Assembly (NCBI GenBank): GCA_951217055.1
Contig: OX578284.1
Coordinates: 46,427,177-46,491,176 of the forward strand
Length of the DNA stretch: 64,000 nucleotides
Direction of reading: 5' to 3'
Source of the DNA: Gerris lacustris
Taxonomy: Eukaryota; Arthropoda; Insecta; Hemiptera; Gerridae
In this document: positions 44,235 to 57,122 of the stretch, in pieces
How positions within the stretch are numbered: the first letter of the stretch is position 1
Layout: each line of letters opens with the position of its first letter
Position numbers and translations under genes: made by a program
The notes under the pieces: model-generated
Database searches by the model: none
Told to the model about the DNA's origin: nothing
Seen by the model: only the letters and a program-made list of their open reading frames with translations

Positions 44235-45931
44235 CTGAAACAATTAAAAAATGAGCCCATTATTATTAGTTAAAATATTAAATAGTTGAGACTTATGTAC
44301 TAGGTTAATTAGGTGTGTAATTGAGTTTGTGGTAGGGCCATTAGCAACATAGAACACGCATTAAGCAGAATTACGCGTAATTCCAGTAAGCCTTTACGCT
44401 AAAATGCATAAATTATAGTACATACTACATAATGGGCAATAAATCTCTAAAATATCTCGGCTCAGCTGACCAACTATTAGAGATGTATCTATCTCTGATG
44501 TATCCTCTTTTGACTACGGAAGAAATATATCTGGACAGGCCCAATATACCAGTATAAAAATAACGGAGTGATAAATAGAATTAATAGTTTTTTCAAGCCA
44601 CGGTCATGCGTGAAAACACGCCTCAAATATGAATCACAACGATATTAGTTAGAACAGTCATACGGGTGTGATTTCCCGCCAAAGGAAGGAGTTGCGTCTT
44701 CAAGGTCACCCGCAGTCGAATGAGCCGGGGTACATTCGTTGGATGGATTTCCCGCTAAAAAGGTACTCCACGGGCGTCTTTTTCCCACTACTACATTCAA
44801 GCTAGGTACATATTATTTAAACTATTTTTAAATTGACTTAATTCACGATTTATTTTTTTATAGTGGTGAGATGAACTATAGAGCATTCATTGACTGCAAA
44901 CTTCCCTGTTGTTTTGAGTACACGTCATGTGGCCTGTTTCGGCTGGATTTCACGCGGCGTGTTTTACCGGCAATGTGGCCATCCCAGCTATTATTGTCGC
45001 AGCGGTTTGGCGTGCCAAATCGCTTGTGCGGCCGTAGCCTAAAGCTCTCTAGCTGAACGAAGTATGATGTTAATCTTGAATGTTGTAACCCATTAATTAA
45101 TTTCCTTGTGAGATGAGATAGATTTTTGGTATCTGACAAGAGAACTTATTATTGAATGGTTGAAGTACCTGGCGTTGGGGGGGGGGGGGGGGGGGGGTCG
45201 AACTACCCGGGATTTCAAAATCTCATGTAGACAGAGACCTTCCTTTCCTTTGAAGGTCTATTGATCAAAAGTTTATGAAGTTCAGAATAAAATTGTAGAT
45301 TTGCATAAAAAAAAGACAAACCCACTGAGACTCTTTCTTAAATATAAAGCTTTAGTAACTAATTTCTGTAATTTAGATCGATATATTAAGAAACTTACTT
45401 ATCACAGCCCAGAAAGATTCAGTATATACTTTCATCCAATTGCTCAGTAATAATATTAATATAATAAGAGAGATAAAGAACAACGAAAGAAGCTGAATGT
45501 AACAACTTAGAATTGATATAAAAAGTAATGTAAGTAAACAACCTTGGTTTGATTTATAACAAACTCTGATAACATACGGTACTAGACCAATTCTACATTT
45601 ATTATCTCTAATTTCATCTCTCTAGCTCATTAAGTCCCGTTGTACAATTTGTTCACAGATATTCACTGAACAGCATAGAAGATATAATAACATATTTTTA
45701 TGATTATCTACTTATGACTGCGTCTCAATAGGAGTAGGCCACGACCCAAATATACTAAAAGCATTTTTAGAGGTGTTCAAATTTTACACAACTTTGTGCA
45801 TTATCAATAGAGTCAAAGTTGTTACTTCCTTAGAATACTATTCACCCCTTAAATATGCTTTAAGTCCTTGGTATGAAATATCAGGTGCTAGAATTATCAA
45901 TGCGCAAAACACCACAGGAAAAACCCTAAAT
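44235..45931 (-). other. Upstream intron, nothing recognised; poly-G run
   Basis: A G run of about 21 at 45177-45197. A locally GC-richer stretch (about 44640-45050) holds small open frames on both strands without recognisable motifs. Confidence 0.45.
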
Positions 45932-46193
45932 AACTGTATAATTATACCAAACTCGGAACTTCTAGGTCTGCAACCTATCCTGCAAAGCTAGGCAAGAACT
46001 TCATAGTTATACCAAACGCGGAACTTCTAGGCTTGCAACCTATCCTGCAAAGCTAGGCAAGAACTTCATAGTTATACCAAACGCGGAACTTCTAGGCTTG
46101 CAACCTATCCTGCAAACCTAAGCAAGAACTTCATAGTGACACCAAACGCGAAACTTCAAGGCTCGCAACCTATCCCGTAAACCTAGGCTATTC
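45932..46193 (+). repeat. Minisatellite, 65-bp unit, 4 copies
   Basis: Units contain TACCAAACGCGGAACTTCTA, GCAACCTATCCTGCAAA and GGCAAGAACTTCATAG. The middle units are almost identical. Confidence 0.93.
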
Positions 46194-48000
46194 AGACTTA
46201 TGGTATTGGGCAGCCCAGTAGATTTATACATTTATGGCTTCTTACAGTTAAAGCTATAAAATAAAAAAAATAGAAACAGTATAGATAGATACCCGACACT
46301 CTAAAATAAATAATACAAAGCTATACAAATAATATTGAATTATAAGTCAATTCAATTAAATTTGTTCAGAAAGATCTGTAAAATTCTATTTAGTAGTTTA
46401 AAATCGTTTATCAACTAAATGTTTTCCAAATCAGAAAAATAAATAAATAAATTCAAATAGAAATCTATCGGCCAGAACTCAAACCAAACTGTAATTAAAC
46501 ATTTAATCTAGGTCAAACAATTTTAAAACTTTTTCAATTGCTTTAACCATTTAAAAGAAAACCTAAAAATAAATAAATGAGAAACAGAAGGACAATAGAT
46601 GGAATTTGCAGGAAGCTTCTTGATTAACGCAAAGCGTCATTCTCATTTTATCTCTCTCAAGAATTTTCTTTCAAGTCTTCGAGTCGAGATTTATCAACTT
46701 GCTTTTCACAATGGATTATCTTCAAACGAAGTCCAATTTCCTGGTATCATCTCGGTTTTAGTCATAATTGATTTTCATTAGGAAAGTTTCCCTTATCAAT
46801 ATCTCAGAAGTTGGATACTATCATTAAAACCCGTAGACAATAATAACAGATGGAAGACAAGAGAATAGAGTTAGAAACATTGTCTGTAGATCTCTCTTGG
46901 TGGGATGGTATCTTGAAATACTCTGCTTTTCTGCATTCTCCCTTGGGTTCAATTAGAAAGCCCTTGGAAATCCTCTAGACTTGGTATAATATATTTAATA
47001 AACAGACATTCCGAAAACCCCTTTCTCTGACCCCATACCCTATTCTCTCCGCATGTTTCACAAACTTCACCCTTAATATATTCGAAGGTCTTAGAGGTCC
47101 GATTTTGTGGCTAGAGTATTTTCCTATTACATTCACTGACGTAATTCCTTCGGCATTTTATCAACTTGGAAAAAAATCACCCATACAAAAGAGAAAAAAG
47201 CTCATTTTAAAACCATTTTTATTAAAAACTAGATATTGCTCAAATATTCTAAATGTCAGGGAGGAAATAATAGTTCGAATATTAGAGATACAACTTTATT
47301 TAGCATTAGAATTTTGGTTCAGCAACATTAAAGATATTTTAAGCATAAACCGAAAATCTTAACGGGTCTTTACTGTGCTACACTTACTAGGCAATACGGG
47401 GCACATACTTATGCTAGGCAACACGTGGCTATTGAAGGGAGCGTACTCTAATAAATATTGATTATTTAGACAATGGTATCATTATGATGTGTCATATGTT
47501 GTAAACGATAAGAGTGAAATGTATAAAAGGGGAGGGTAGGTAAGGTGAAAGTTTTCTTATTTCAAAATGTTACAATGCAGTGTTGCTGTTAGTTGTATTA
47601 GAAAAAACTTATTGGAAATGTGTTATCTCATCTATATACTATCTATGTCTCATAAAGAAGAATATCAGTAATCAGTTGGTTTAATTGTTTTTTATACAAA
47701 TCTACAGTTTAATTCTGAGCTTGATGACATTTGGCACACTTGACCTTAAACACATGATAGATGTGTCATATGAGATTGATACTGTCAACTTGAGATTTCG
47801 AAAAACTACCCCATTAGCTATAGTTGGATAGATCAAAATAAATTAGGGTTACGCTGTCCAATGAACTCAGTACTGATAAAAGAAAAATGCCCACCAAATT
47901 TTTACTACATCAATAACATGTTTACTTCAGTTATCGTCACACGTGTGAAATGTTAACATTACTGAGAGACAAACAAATACGGTGCTGACATCATATTTCG
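46194..48000. other. Intron, nothing recognised
   Basis: AT-rich sequence without a supported gene or repeat. Confidence 0.4.
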
Positions 48001-48319
48001 AAGGCCCAAAGCACTCAGAACAAGTGAAGGGCGGAAGCGTGGCGTGGGCGAGGTGCAGACGAGGCGTGGCGCAGGCGAATTTAAAAGGCCCAATGCACAC
48101 AGAGAAGGCGATGGGCGGAGGCGCGGCGAGGGCACGCTTCTTCAAAATGAGCCGAGAGGTGAGGAAGAGGCTAAACACTTGGAAGACGGAGGAGGAGAGG
48201 AGGCGAACGCCTTGCTCCATGGCTGTCCATTGCGCCATGGCCTAGCTCCATAGGCTTACATAGACGAATGCGTGCTTCACGACTCCACCCTTCACCTGCT
48301 CCATGTCACATTGGGCCTT
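48001..48319. mobile_element. GC-rich MITE with GGCCCAA ends
   Basis: AAGGCCCAAAGCACTC...AAGTGAAGGGCGGA at the left and TCCACCCTTCACCTG...ATTGGGCCTT at the right are imperfect inverted repeats of about 40 bp. A second AAGGCCCAATGCACAC copy begins inside at about 48085. Much richer in G+C than its surroundings. Overlapping open frames on both strands reflect low stop-codon density only. Confidence 0.7.
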
Positions 48320-49553
48320 AGAAGCTCGCTACACTTGTTTCAATTATTGATTTAGAACTATTGTATTCTTAATTTCACCATTCAAATGTGTACAATATAA
48401 AATATGCATACTTAAAGTACAACTTTAAGTATGCATATGCTTAAGTATTCCCCTTAATGCTGATCACTACGTTTAGTTTTAGTTTACATTTTTAAAGATT
48501 ACGAGTTGTAACAAAAGCTCTATAGATAGTTAAATATAAATGATACAAAGTTATAATAGTTAATTGTTAATTTGTAACGATTTTTCTTTATTTTCTTATA
48601 AATCCCCTTTCTTGGTCATTTCAAGTTCATAAGAACAAAATAATTTGAAGATAATAAGGACGAACAGCTGGGAAATTTTCTTTGCTAAATCAAAAATAAA
48701 TGTTTTATATATCTTTTCCTTTTTTTCAGAACGAAACAGGAAGCTATTAATCTAGCTACAGCAGTTTATCAAGCTGTGAAAACTTTTTTAAAGCGAAAAC
48801 TAGAAATAGCTATAACACTTGAAATTCGGAAAGCAAATTAAAATCGGCGAAGATTTATTATCAGAGATAACACAAACGATCTTTATATGTTCCGGCGTTG
48901 AAACCAATATCATTATGGCATCCGACTTGTAATTTAGCGGACTATTTTCTTCCTTGTAGTCATCGGGTGTGATGGAATTCGTGATAAACATCTATCACGA
49001 CTTCCATTATCGAATTTTATACTCCCAGAATTGTTTAAGAGCGTCCATTTTCCAACGCAGAAGCCATATTGAGTTACGAACAAGCTTAAATGAGTTCTTC
49101 ATTTTAGGAACTTAAATTTAAGGATTCGAACGAAAGAGAATAAAACGCTTCCATGTTCTTAACTAATATAAAATAGCGTTGTTTTGGTAATAATTACAAA
49201 ATATAATTCAATAAGATCTTAACTAATTCCCTTATAACGTCTCCTAAACCTTATAATTAGTTGCTCCTTCTTATCAGTCCCGAATCATAATACTCATCAA
49301 CAACTTCTGATCCCTTAAAATTTGGTTCCATGTAATATCTTCAGATTGTTATCATCCTCTTTCACTGTTTGATCAAACTTTTCATATAATTCTCTCCCTT
49401 ATATAAGTATATCCTAGAATGTTATTATTAGCGTTTTAATACCCTTAGTAAACTCTAAAAAAACTTGTTAGAGACTCATCAACTCAAATTTCTTTATCAC
49501 CAGGTTAACCTTTTGGTAAATCTGTTTTAACCATCCTCACAAATCTCTCATTA
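48320..49553. other. Intron with one 16-bp perfect hairpin
   Basis: ATATGCATACTTAAAG and its exact complement flank TACAA at 48402-48438. No gene recognised in the rest. Confidence 0.6.
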
Positions 49554-49885
49554 ACCTCTCCATCTTCACGTTTATCTTGTTGTACCATTCTCAACCTCTA
49601 TATCTTCACGTTTATCTTGTTGTACCATTCTCAACCTCTCTATCTTCACGTTTATCTTGTTGTACCATTCTCAACCTCTTTATCTTCACGTTTATCTTGT
49701 TGTACCATTCTCAACCTCTATATCTTCACGTTTATCTTGTTGTACCATTCTCAACCTCTCTATCTTCACGTTTATCTTGTTGTGCCATTCTCAACCTCTT
49801 TATCTTCACGTTTATCTTGTTGTACCATTCTCAACCTCTCTATCTTCACGTTTATCTTGTTGTACCATTCTCAACCTTTCTATCT
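49554..49885 (+). repeat. Minisatellite, 40-bp unit, about 8 copies
   Basis: Units CTTCACGTTTATCTTGTTGT plus ACCATTCTCAACCTCTATAT. Because 40 is not a multiple of three, all three plus-strand frames read the same peptides in turn and stay open. This is not a gene. Confidence 0.96.
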
Positions 49886-52679
49886 CAAATCCTTCATCAA
49901 CCACCGGGTTTTTTTTTTACTTTAATCTACTTTTATATTCCCATTAACCCTTATCAAACCTTACTTTTTAAAGCTTTTTCTTTCATCCTTCATATTCTCC
50001 TTTCTTCTTTTTCCCTTATCTCAACATTCAAACTACTCCAATCATCGCCTTACAGAATAGTATATGCTGCTTTTATTTATAAGGGAAATTTAGAAAAGAA
50101 ATTACAATAATTATCAGCCATTCACTTCTCCAAAGAAATGTACGCAACTACAATTGCTTTTAAATTGTAACTTTTTTCGCTAAATCTCGTTTAAAGTTTG
50201 TTTTCTTCTACAAATCCTTTACATCCGTAAAAGCATTGTAATTATCAACCAAATGTTTAGCTAAAATAAAAGTAATTAACAGTAATTAAAAGATTGTTAA
50301 ACCAGTATAATAATGTAACTAAAGAGTTTTAACTACCATGGAAATTTCAGTAGAAAACAACCGACTAAACAATTTAAACCGGCGTATAACTTTTAGACTA
50401 GAGTCTCTGACAAACAAAGCTTAAACAAATATCCATTAGAAGTGTTAAATTGTTAATTAGATTTATAATACTCTGTTTAAACTACATTTCCTTCAAACCT
50501 GGTAATGTGCTTAAATTAACTCCTGTAATTTACCTTTTATTACCGTCCCAGATTAAACCCACTACAATTTTGATGCTTTACTATACATTCTCTCAGCAAA
50601 CATTTGTTTCGGGTGAAGCTCGATAGAGAGGATTGCTGAATTCGCTATCTCACCTCCCAATTTCTAGATAATGAATCTTAGAAAGGGGGAAAAAAACCCG
50701 AGTCGGATTTCAGAAACCAAGAGATACATCGGTGAAATCCAATAAAGGTTTTCCCCCAACAGTTCTATATTTTTCTGCAGCATTTGGCTCTAAAAGGAAA
50801 AACCACTCTCCTGATTTTACCGAAATAAAAGAAAAGAAAAAGTAAACACGGATGTTTTAACGTAGTGTTACAAGGTTACGAGGTCACTAGATGATATCTA
50901 AAAAGCATCCACATAATGTTAAACCTCTATCAGATAAAATGTATTAATCTATTTTCATTGAAAATATCTGAACTCTTAATTCCTTTAAAAGAAGAAAAAT
51001 ACAATTATAATTTTGAGTCTCTATCCAAGATGAAGATTGGAGATAACTTTTAATAGCTTTCTTACTTATAGTACCATCAGTAGAAGCAATTTATATTATA
51101 AATCATCAAGTTGCTTGATTACTCATGAAGAAAGCAGTTGCAGTTTTGACCTTAAAGATAAAGCTGTGTATCTAGAAGATGTGTTTTAGTTTTTGCTACA
51201 CTTGAAAAACTACAGTTTAAAGTTGCAATGTTGGATTTGATTTGGAAGTAGTTACTTTGCTCACTCATGATTGAGGTATCTAGTATTTAAAGTTGAACTT
51301 GTGTTTTATTACTTTAAACTCACTCTCCTAAATATCATTTAATACCTGAATACAACGTGAACAACGGTTTCTTCAAACCAACTAAATTAACTTTTGTATT
51401 GGGGTCTTTGTAAGGTTTACAAAAATTCAAATTTTTATTCTCCTTTTTGACATTTTCATGTTTAGGCTGTGCTACATAATTCGAAAAGCGTTACTAAAAA
51501 ACGTTACCCGGTGTATCAAGGAGTTAGAAAGGTATAGGAGGTGTGCACAGTCTGTCTCCAGCTGTTGGGCCGCCCTCCACCGCACGTCATAGGGCCGAAG
51601 AAAGTCGAAAAGTGTTATACGTGTGACAGGGAGTTAGGAAGTACAGGAGGTTACCATCAACTCTCAGCCCTCTCGGCCTACCTAGTATGAAGGCATATTA
51701 ACAATTCGTAGAAGGCGGGCCGGCGCCTATAAATTCAGTCGTTTGTAATCAAGCCACGGCAGTGCCGGTGTGGAGATAAGAATATATGTGACCCCTTTTT
51801 TTAAAGTTTGTTATTGCGTTGTATATCATTTCAAATGCTTCAATTTGTACACCAGGGCTATGTCATTTCTTAATTTGTTATAAAAAATGTTATTTGTATT
51901 TCTGTACCGATTGGTATTATTATTTGATGGTTAAAGTGATTTAATATTCAAATTTTGTTTATTTATATGTAATTATTAGGTAATTTAATGCCTTATTGGT
52001 TAGTTATTTTTAAAATTTAAATTTTGGTTGACAGGTATAAAGGGTTACAAAAATAAAAAAACCCGAAACCTGTTATTAAGTATATATTTTTGAAAAGCTT
52101 TTAAAGAGTAGACTAATTTTTTTACGTTCATTTATATTTTTAAGGGGTAAAATTGGATAAACTTTTTTAGGTATATTTCAAGTTGGCATCTTAGAATAGA
52201 GATAAAATTAAAATGAATTAATCTCTAACCACCTCTTTCACATATGTTCTCTTCCTTATTTTTAGTTTTTAGACAAAAATTTTGACAGGAGTTTGCTTAG
52301 AAAACATTTTGAGAAAAAAATGTTTTGTTTTATACATTTAGTAGACCTACTAAACCCATTTAGAGATGTTTATTTATTATATTATTTTTGTATGTATTAA
52401 GGGTACATGGGTACAAAATACCCAAAGCCTATAGTGATGTATATCGTTGAAAAGCTCTTACTCTTACTTATAAAGTTGTTGTTTACAGTTTTGTCGTAAT
52501 TTCATTTAAGATGTGGAAAATTCTATTCTTTCTATCTCTCTATTTATGTTAGAACAGGTTGGACAAAGGCCGGGGGCGTGGTAGTGTTAATGCTATACTA
52601 GGCCACATATGGGGATAGTTGGGATAAATTGTCTTTCATATGGGGAAAGGGGGAAATGAGCTAGAAACAGCTGTGACCT
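49886..52679. other. Intron, no gene; two weak repeats
   Basis: At 51480-51700 two diverged stretches (GAAAAG.GTTA...GGAGTTAG.AAG.TA.AGGAGGT) repeat about 120 bp apart. The 25-bp TTTTTGACATTTTCATGTTT(AGGCT) at 51444-51468 recurs inverted at 63191-63215. Nothing else recognised. Confidence 0.5.
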
Positions 52680-52925
52680 GCACAGCCCCGGAAAGTTGAC
52701 GCGTCTCACTCGTGCTCTATGTTTAGCTTTCGACGAGGCGGAGCGTGAACGTGGCGTCTCCAGCAAACCACCGTCCGTGTCCGAGTACGGTGCACGTCCC
52801 CGGATACGACCCGTCCCCTGAGCATTATAAACGCTTTGGCTCTTATGTTAATATATATTTGACATTTCTTGTCCGGGTCCCGTACGGGGCTCGTCCCGTG
52901 CACAGCACGGACTAACATACCTTGG
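52680..52925. other. GC-rich segment with CCGTCC / GTCCCGTACGGGGC motifs
   Basis: A local GC-rich block with several overlapping short palindromes (GTCCCGTACGGGGC; CCGTGCACAGCACGG). It may be a degenerate MITE, but I could not find matching ends. An A run follows at 52935-52952. Confidence 0.4.
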
Positions 52926-54130
52926 CACTATGACAAAAAAAAAAAAAAAAAATTGCCATATTCAATGTGTAATATCATATAAGAAAGTACCTAGGCAATA
53001 CAATTACCAGGCATATGTACATCGCAGCTCGACGGCCAAAGGCTAGTCGAGTCCGGCGAGTCTCCTATATAAATTCAATTGAAATATATACAAAATAATA
53101 GTTATATAACAGAGAATTTGCAAATGAAACATTTGCTACATTAATGCAACAACTAAGTGAAAATAATCTAATAATCAATACCTCAATATTAATTACGTCA
53201 ATAATTATTATTAATTCAACAAACTATAATAAATTCACTTTAACCACCAATAAATAGTTGAAAACGTTAGCTATAAATCAAGGAGAGGGGAGGAAGGATT
53301 GAATATTACATCAATTCCATCGCCAGGAAGGTTCTAGTTACATAAATTAGAAAATGGCTTTACCCTAAGGAAAGCTAGGAATAGAAGGGCGGTTAATATA
53401 TCTGTAGGAATATGCATGGAGTAGACGGACCTTTCTGGATTGAGCTAGGTAATGGGTCTAGGGTTGAATCAACCTAGAAGCCGGTCAGGTTTAATGTAGC
53501 TATGCAAATTTATTGGAAAGCCGATTCTGAGATGAGGAAAGGTAGTCTAATAGAGCTGTGAAGGCGTTGGCTTTCCGCTCCGTCTGTTTTGTCACACTGG
53601 TAAAGTCACAATTCAGATCCCCCCCGTTGTAATAGAGACTCTTGAAGGGTATTTGACTTGATCAAAACTTAGTTTGCACAATCCAATTCCAGGATCCTTC
53701 CGAAATCTCTTCAGATTCAACTTTCGAACGGACAAAATTGGATCACAAAATAGAAACGAAGTGTCAAAAAAGAAAAGCTATGGTGTTATATAATAAACGA
53801 CTAGATCACAAATAAAAAAACATCCAGTTGAATGATATGACAAGAAAGAATGAAAAACATATAAATATATGTATTATCTAAATTAGATTTTTTGAAAAAA
53901 CAAATCTAATCTTATTATTATGAAATAAATAATGAAATCAATAAGAAACTCTTTCAATCCGAATAACAAGTATACAATCATTTTAATAAAATAAAAAACT
54001 TTCCGATATAATTCGTTGTAAACTTCATATACTATACGAGTAGGTATACATAAGTACATGGTCCAGTGTTAATTAATTATGTTAAGTTTTCGTATTAAGA
54101 TTTAATATTTTACCAAAATATTAAAAAAAT
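52926..54130. other. Intron, possible degenerate tRNA-like segment
   Basis: At about 53545-53640 the order GGTAGTCTAATAGAG, GCGTTGGCTTTCCGCTCC and CACAATTCAGATCCC faintly recalls a tRNA-Leu-derived SINE head. This is too degenerate to call. Confidence 0.3.
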
Positions 54131-54168
54131 ATTTGCCGTCGAGGAGGCTATAATCCTCGACGGCAAAT
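54131..54168. repeat. Perfect 15-bp hairpin
   Basis: ATTTGCCGTCGAGGA and its exact complement flank an 8-nt loop. GC-rich stem in an AT-rich background. Confidence 0.9.
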
Positions 54169-54582
54169 CGAACCATCTCACTATCCGTGTTTAAAGTTAC
54201 TTTATCAGGACTTTAAAAAAAGGAATTAAACTTAGGAATGCTCACACTTAGTTAAAAGAATATTAATAACGTAAACCTTAGATTGGGCCAAATATGATCA
54301 TAATTAGTTAAAGCAATTTTTTTAGAAAACAATACTAATATAATCTAGAATGAAACAGATTAGATCACAAACTGAAACTTAGTATAATGTCATGTAAAGA
54401 ATAATTAATAATTTAATGAAGCAAACACATACTGAAGCATGTAAAGAATAATAAAAAATTAAATGAAGCAAACACATAGAGTAGCATGTCAAGAATAATA
54501 AAAAATGAAATGAAGCAAACAAATACAGAAGCATGTAAAGAATAAATAAACAGGTCAAGTGTGTGCTAGTCAGTACACAGCG

Positions 54583-55252
54583 AGGGTCCGTAGGCCACAC
54601 TGTATAGTTTAAGTAGTACGCTATTGATGGTGTTTTTTAAAATGCTAAAAAGCTTACTTTAAACTATCCTATGGGTCTGATATTCTCAAAACACATAAAC
54701 AAACTTCTGATAAAGTATTTTTTTGCCACAGAACCGGACTACAACTATATAAATACATCGAAAAGACCAAAGTTATAAAAAACGTATTTTGTCAATAAAA
54801 TAATATTTTTTTCGAAATTTCCAAAAAGTGGTATCTTTACTTTTGGTCGAAGAAGGTTCAGGAATTTTTTCAGATTTTTTGCACTTCACATAAGCGAGAT
54901 AGAGGGGGGACACGTTTCACACCCACTTCAAACTTGCCTACGCTCGCCCTATCAAAGTTATAACCAAAGAATTATATATTTTTGTAATCAGCTCGACGTA
55001 CCCTTTCATATGATACCCCTCACGGTGTCGAAAAAAACAATTTTAACCCTTAAGTTTTTTTACCCTAATTTTTTTGAAAAATATTTTTTTTAAGTAACTA
55101 TATTTTTAAAATAAGTGGGCAGGTACAAGACACATACATGTCAAATTTCAAAGTGATCGGAGGAAAAGTGTAGCCGTGAGAGCAGGCGAGAGGACGGACG
55201 GACAGACACAAGCAGGAAAATATAAGGGTCCTTGGTTTTGCCTACGGACCCT
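54583..55252. mobile_element. TIR element in the 47-bp array, 670 bp
   Basis: AGGGTCCGTAGGC at the left and GCCTACGGACCCT at the right are exact inverted repeats. Near the right end it contains GGACGGACGGACAGACACA. The right edge directly abuts an array unit. No ORF. Confidence 0.8.
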
Positions 55253-55774
55253 AAAAAAATGAAATGAAGCAATCACATACAGTAGCATACTCGTATAAAG
55301 AATAATAAAAAATGAAATGAAGCAAACACATACAATAGAATGTAAAGAATAATAAAAAATGAAATGAAGCAAACACATACAATAGAATGTAAAGAATAAT
55401 AAAAAATGAAATGAAGCAAACACATACAATAGCATGTAAAGAATAATAAAAAATGAAATGAAGCAATCACATACAGTAGCATACTCGTATAAAGAATAAT
55501 AAAAAATGAAATGAAGCAAACACATACAATAGCATGTAAAGAATAATAAAAAATGAAATGAAGCAAACACATACAATAGAATGTAAAGAATAATAAAAAA
55601 TGAAATGAAGCAAACACATACAGAAGCATGTAAAGAATAATAAAAAATGAAATGAAGCAAACACATACAATAGAATGTAAAGAATAATAAAAAACGAAAT
55701 GAAGCAAACACATACAATAGAATGTAAAGAATAATAAAAAATCACAGGGAAGTACTTGCGACCAAGTACTTTTT

Positions 55775-56923
55775 AGGGTTTTGTAGAAGATTAAGCATGC
55801 CCGTTATGTAATTATGATTTTATTCTTCGATCTCAAGGGTCCGGGTTCGATCCCCCGGGGGGTCACAATGTTTTTCATCGGTAATAACGACTAGAAAAAT
55901 TCATTTTTTCAAACCATTTCCATCGCTTCACCATAAGGTATAACCATGAATTATTTCGAAATTTTAGGACCACCCGTTATATAGTGGTTGGGGAGGGGGG
56001 AAATTTTTGGGGTATATTTTGACTTATAAAATTAATAAAGAATGAAAAATTTAAAAAAGCAAATATATATTTGAATCCTACTCTTCACCAGCTTTCATAT
56101 GATACCCAACTCAAAATTTTTAAAAAATAAAATTTTTGGCGCACTTCAAATTTTCGCGCCCAAAATTGGCAATTTTTTAAAATTTGGGATGAACTCCCGG
56201 AATTTTCATCGCCCCACAATAAGGCATTAGCATGAATTAATTCGAAATTTTAGCACCAGCCGAAGTATAGTGGTTGGGGGGGGGGAAATTTTTTTTGGGT
56301 ATATTTTGATTTTTTTACCCAATAAGGAATGCAAAATTTGAAAATGTATATATATCTTTGCGTCCTACTCTTCAGCAGCTTTCATTTGATACCCAACTCA
56401 AAATTTTAAAAAAATAAAATTTTTGGCGCACTTCAAATTTTCGCGCCCAAAATTGGCAATTTTTTAAAATTTGGGATGAACTCCCGGAATTTTCATCGCT
56501 CCACAATAAGGCATTAGCATGAATTATTTCAAAATTTTAGGACCAGCCGAAGTATAGTGGTTGGGGGGGGGGAAATTTTTTTTTTGGTATATTTTGATTT
56601 TTTTACCCAATAAGGAATGCAAAATTTACAAAAGCTTATATATATTTGCGTCCTACTCTTCAGCAGCTTTCATTTGATACCCCACTCGAAAATTAAAAAA
56701 AATAGAAATTTTTGAGTTTACAACATTTTTGCGAATTGCGCATGCGCATATTTAATTTTGAACTTCTGTATATTTTTCCTGTGGTTGGGTCAAAAAGTTA
56801 CACCAGTATTTCAAATTTCAGCTCTTTAGCTTAAACGGTTCGGGCCCTATGAACCAAAGAGCGACGGACAGACGGACACATCACCCTCGGCATAAGGGTT
56901 TTGAGAAGAATCTACAAAACCCT
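55775..56923. mobile_element. TIR element in the 47-bp array, 1,149 bp, with internal 300-bp repeats
   Basis: AGGGTTTTGTAGA at the left and TCTACAAAACCCT at the right are exact inverted repeats. The interior holds about three tandem modules of roughly 300 bp (CCATAAGG.ATTA.CATGAATTA, ATAGTGGTTGGGG, TTTTGGCGCACTTCAAATTTTC), and GACGGACAGACGGACACA near the right end. A tRNA-like B-box GGGTTCGATCC lies at about 55843. A diverged copy of its right part is at 43430-43890. Confidence 0.8.
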
Positions 56924-57122
56924 AAAAATGAAATGAAGCAAATACATACAGTAGCATACTCGTATAAAGAATAATAAAAAATGAAATGAAGCAAACACAT
57001 ACAGAAGCATGTAAAGAATAATAATAAAAAAATGAAATGAATCAAACACATACAGAAGCATGTAAACAATAATAAAAAATGAAATGAAGCAAACACATAC
57101 AGAAGAATGTAAAGAATATAAA

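Larger units (their letters stand above)
54391..57122 (-). repeat. 47-bp minisatellite split into three blocks by two TIR elements
   Basis: The unit AAATGAAGCAAACACATACA plus ATAGAATGTAAAGAATAATA plus AAAAATG occurs in three blocks: 54391-54548 (about 3), 55253-55742 (about 10) and 56927-57122 (about 4). Some units carry a 5-bp CTCGT insertion. The blocks are separated by the elements at 54583-55252 and 55775-56923. Minus-strand frames through the array are open only because of the repeat. Confidence 0.9.

Noticed and set aside
44871..45139. Overlapping frames at 44871-45056 (+) and 44876-45139 (-)
   Set aside because: Local GC-richer stretch without motif or splice evidence; tested as a missing Dpr Ig1 exon and does not contain an Ig cysteine/tryptophan pattern.
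45177..45197. Poly-G run as a possible structural element
   Set aside because: Homopolymer of about 21 G with no repeated G-tract pattern; more likely slippage or assembly uncertainty.
47927..48253. Overlapping GC-rich frames on both strands
   Set aside because: They lie inside a GC-rich MITE where stop codons are rare; no protein similarity recognised.
49577..50110. 177-codon open frame with LYLHVYLVVPFST repeats, hydrophobic
   Set aside because: The 40-bp unit is not a multiple of three, so all frames read the same peptides in rotation; the hydrophobicity reflects pyrimidine-rich DNA.
55148..55745. 189-codon open frame with CLLHFIFYYSLH repeats
   Set aside because: Product of the 47-bp array; no conserved domain and the frame rotates with the repeat.
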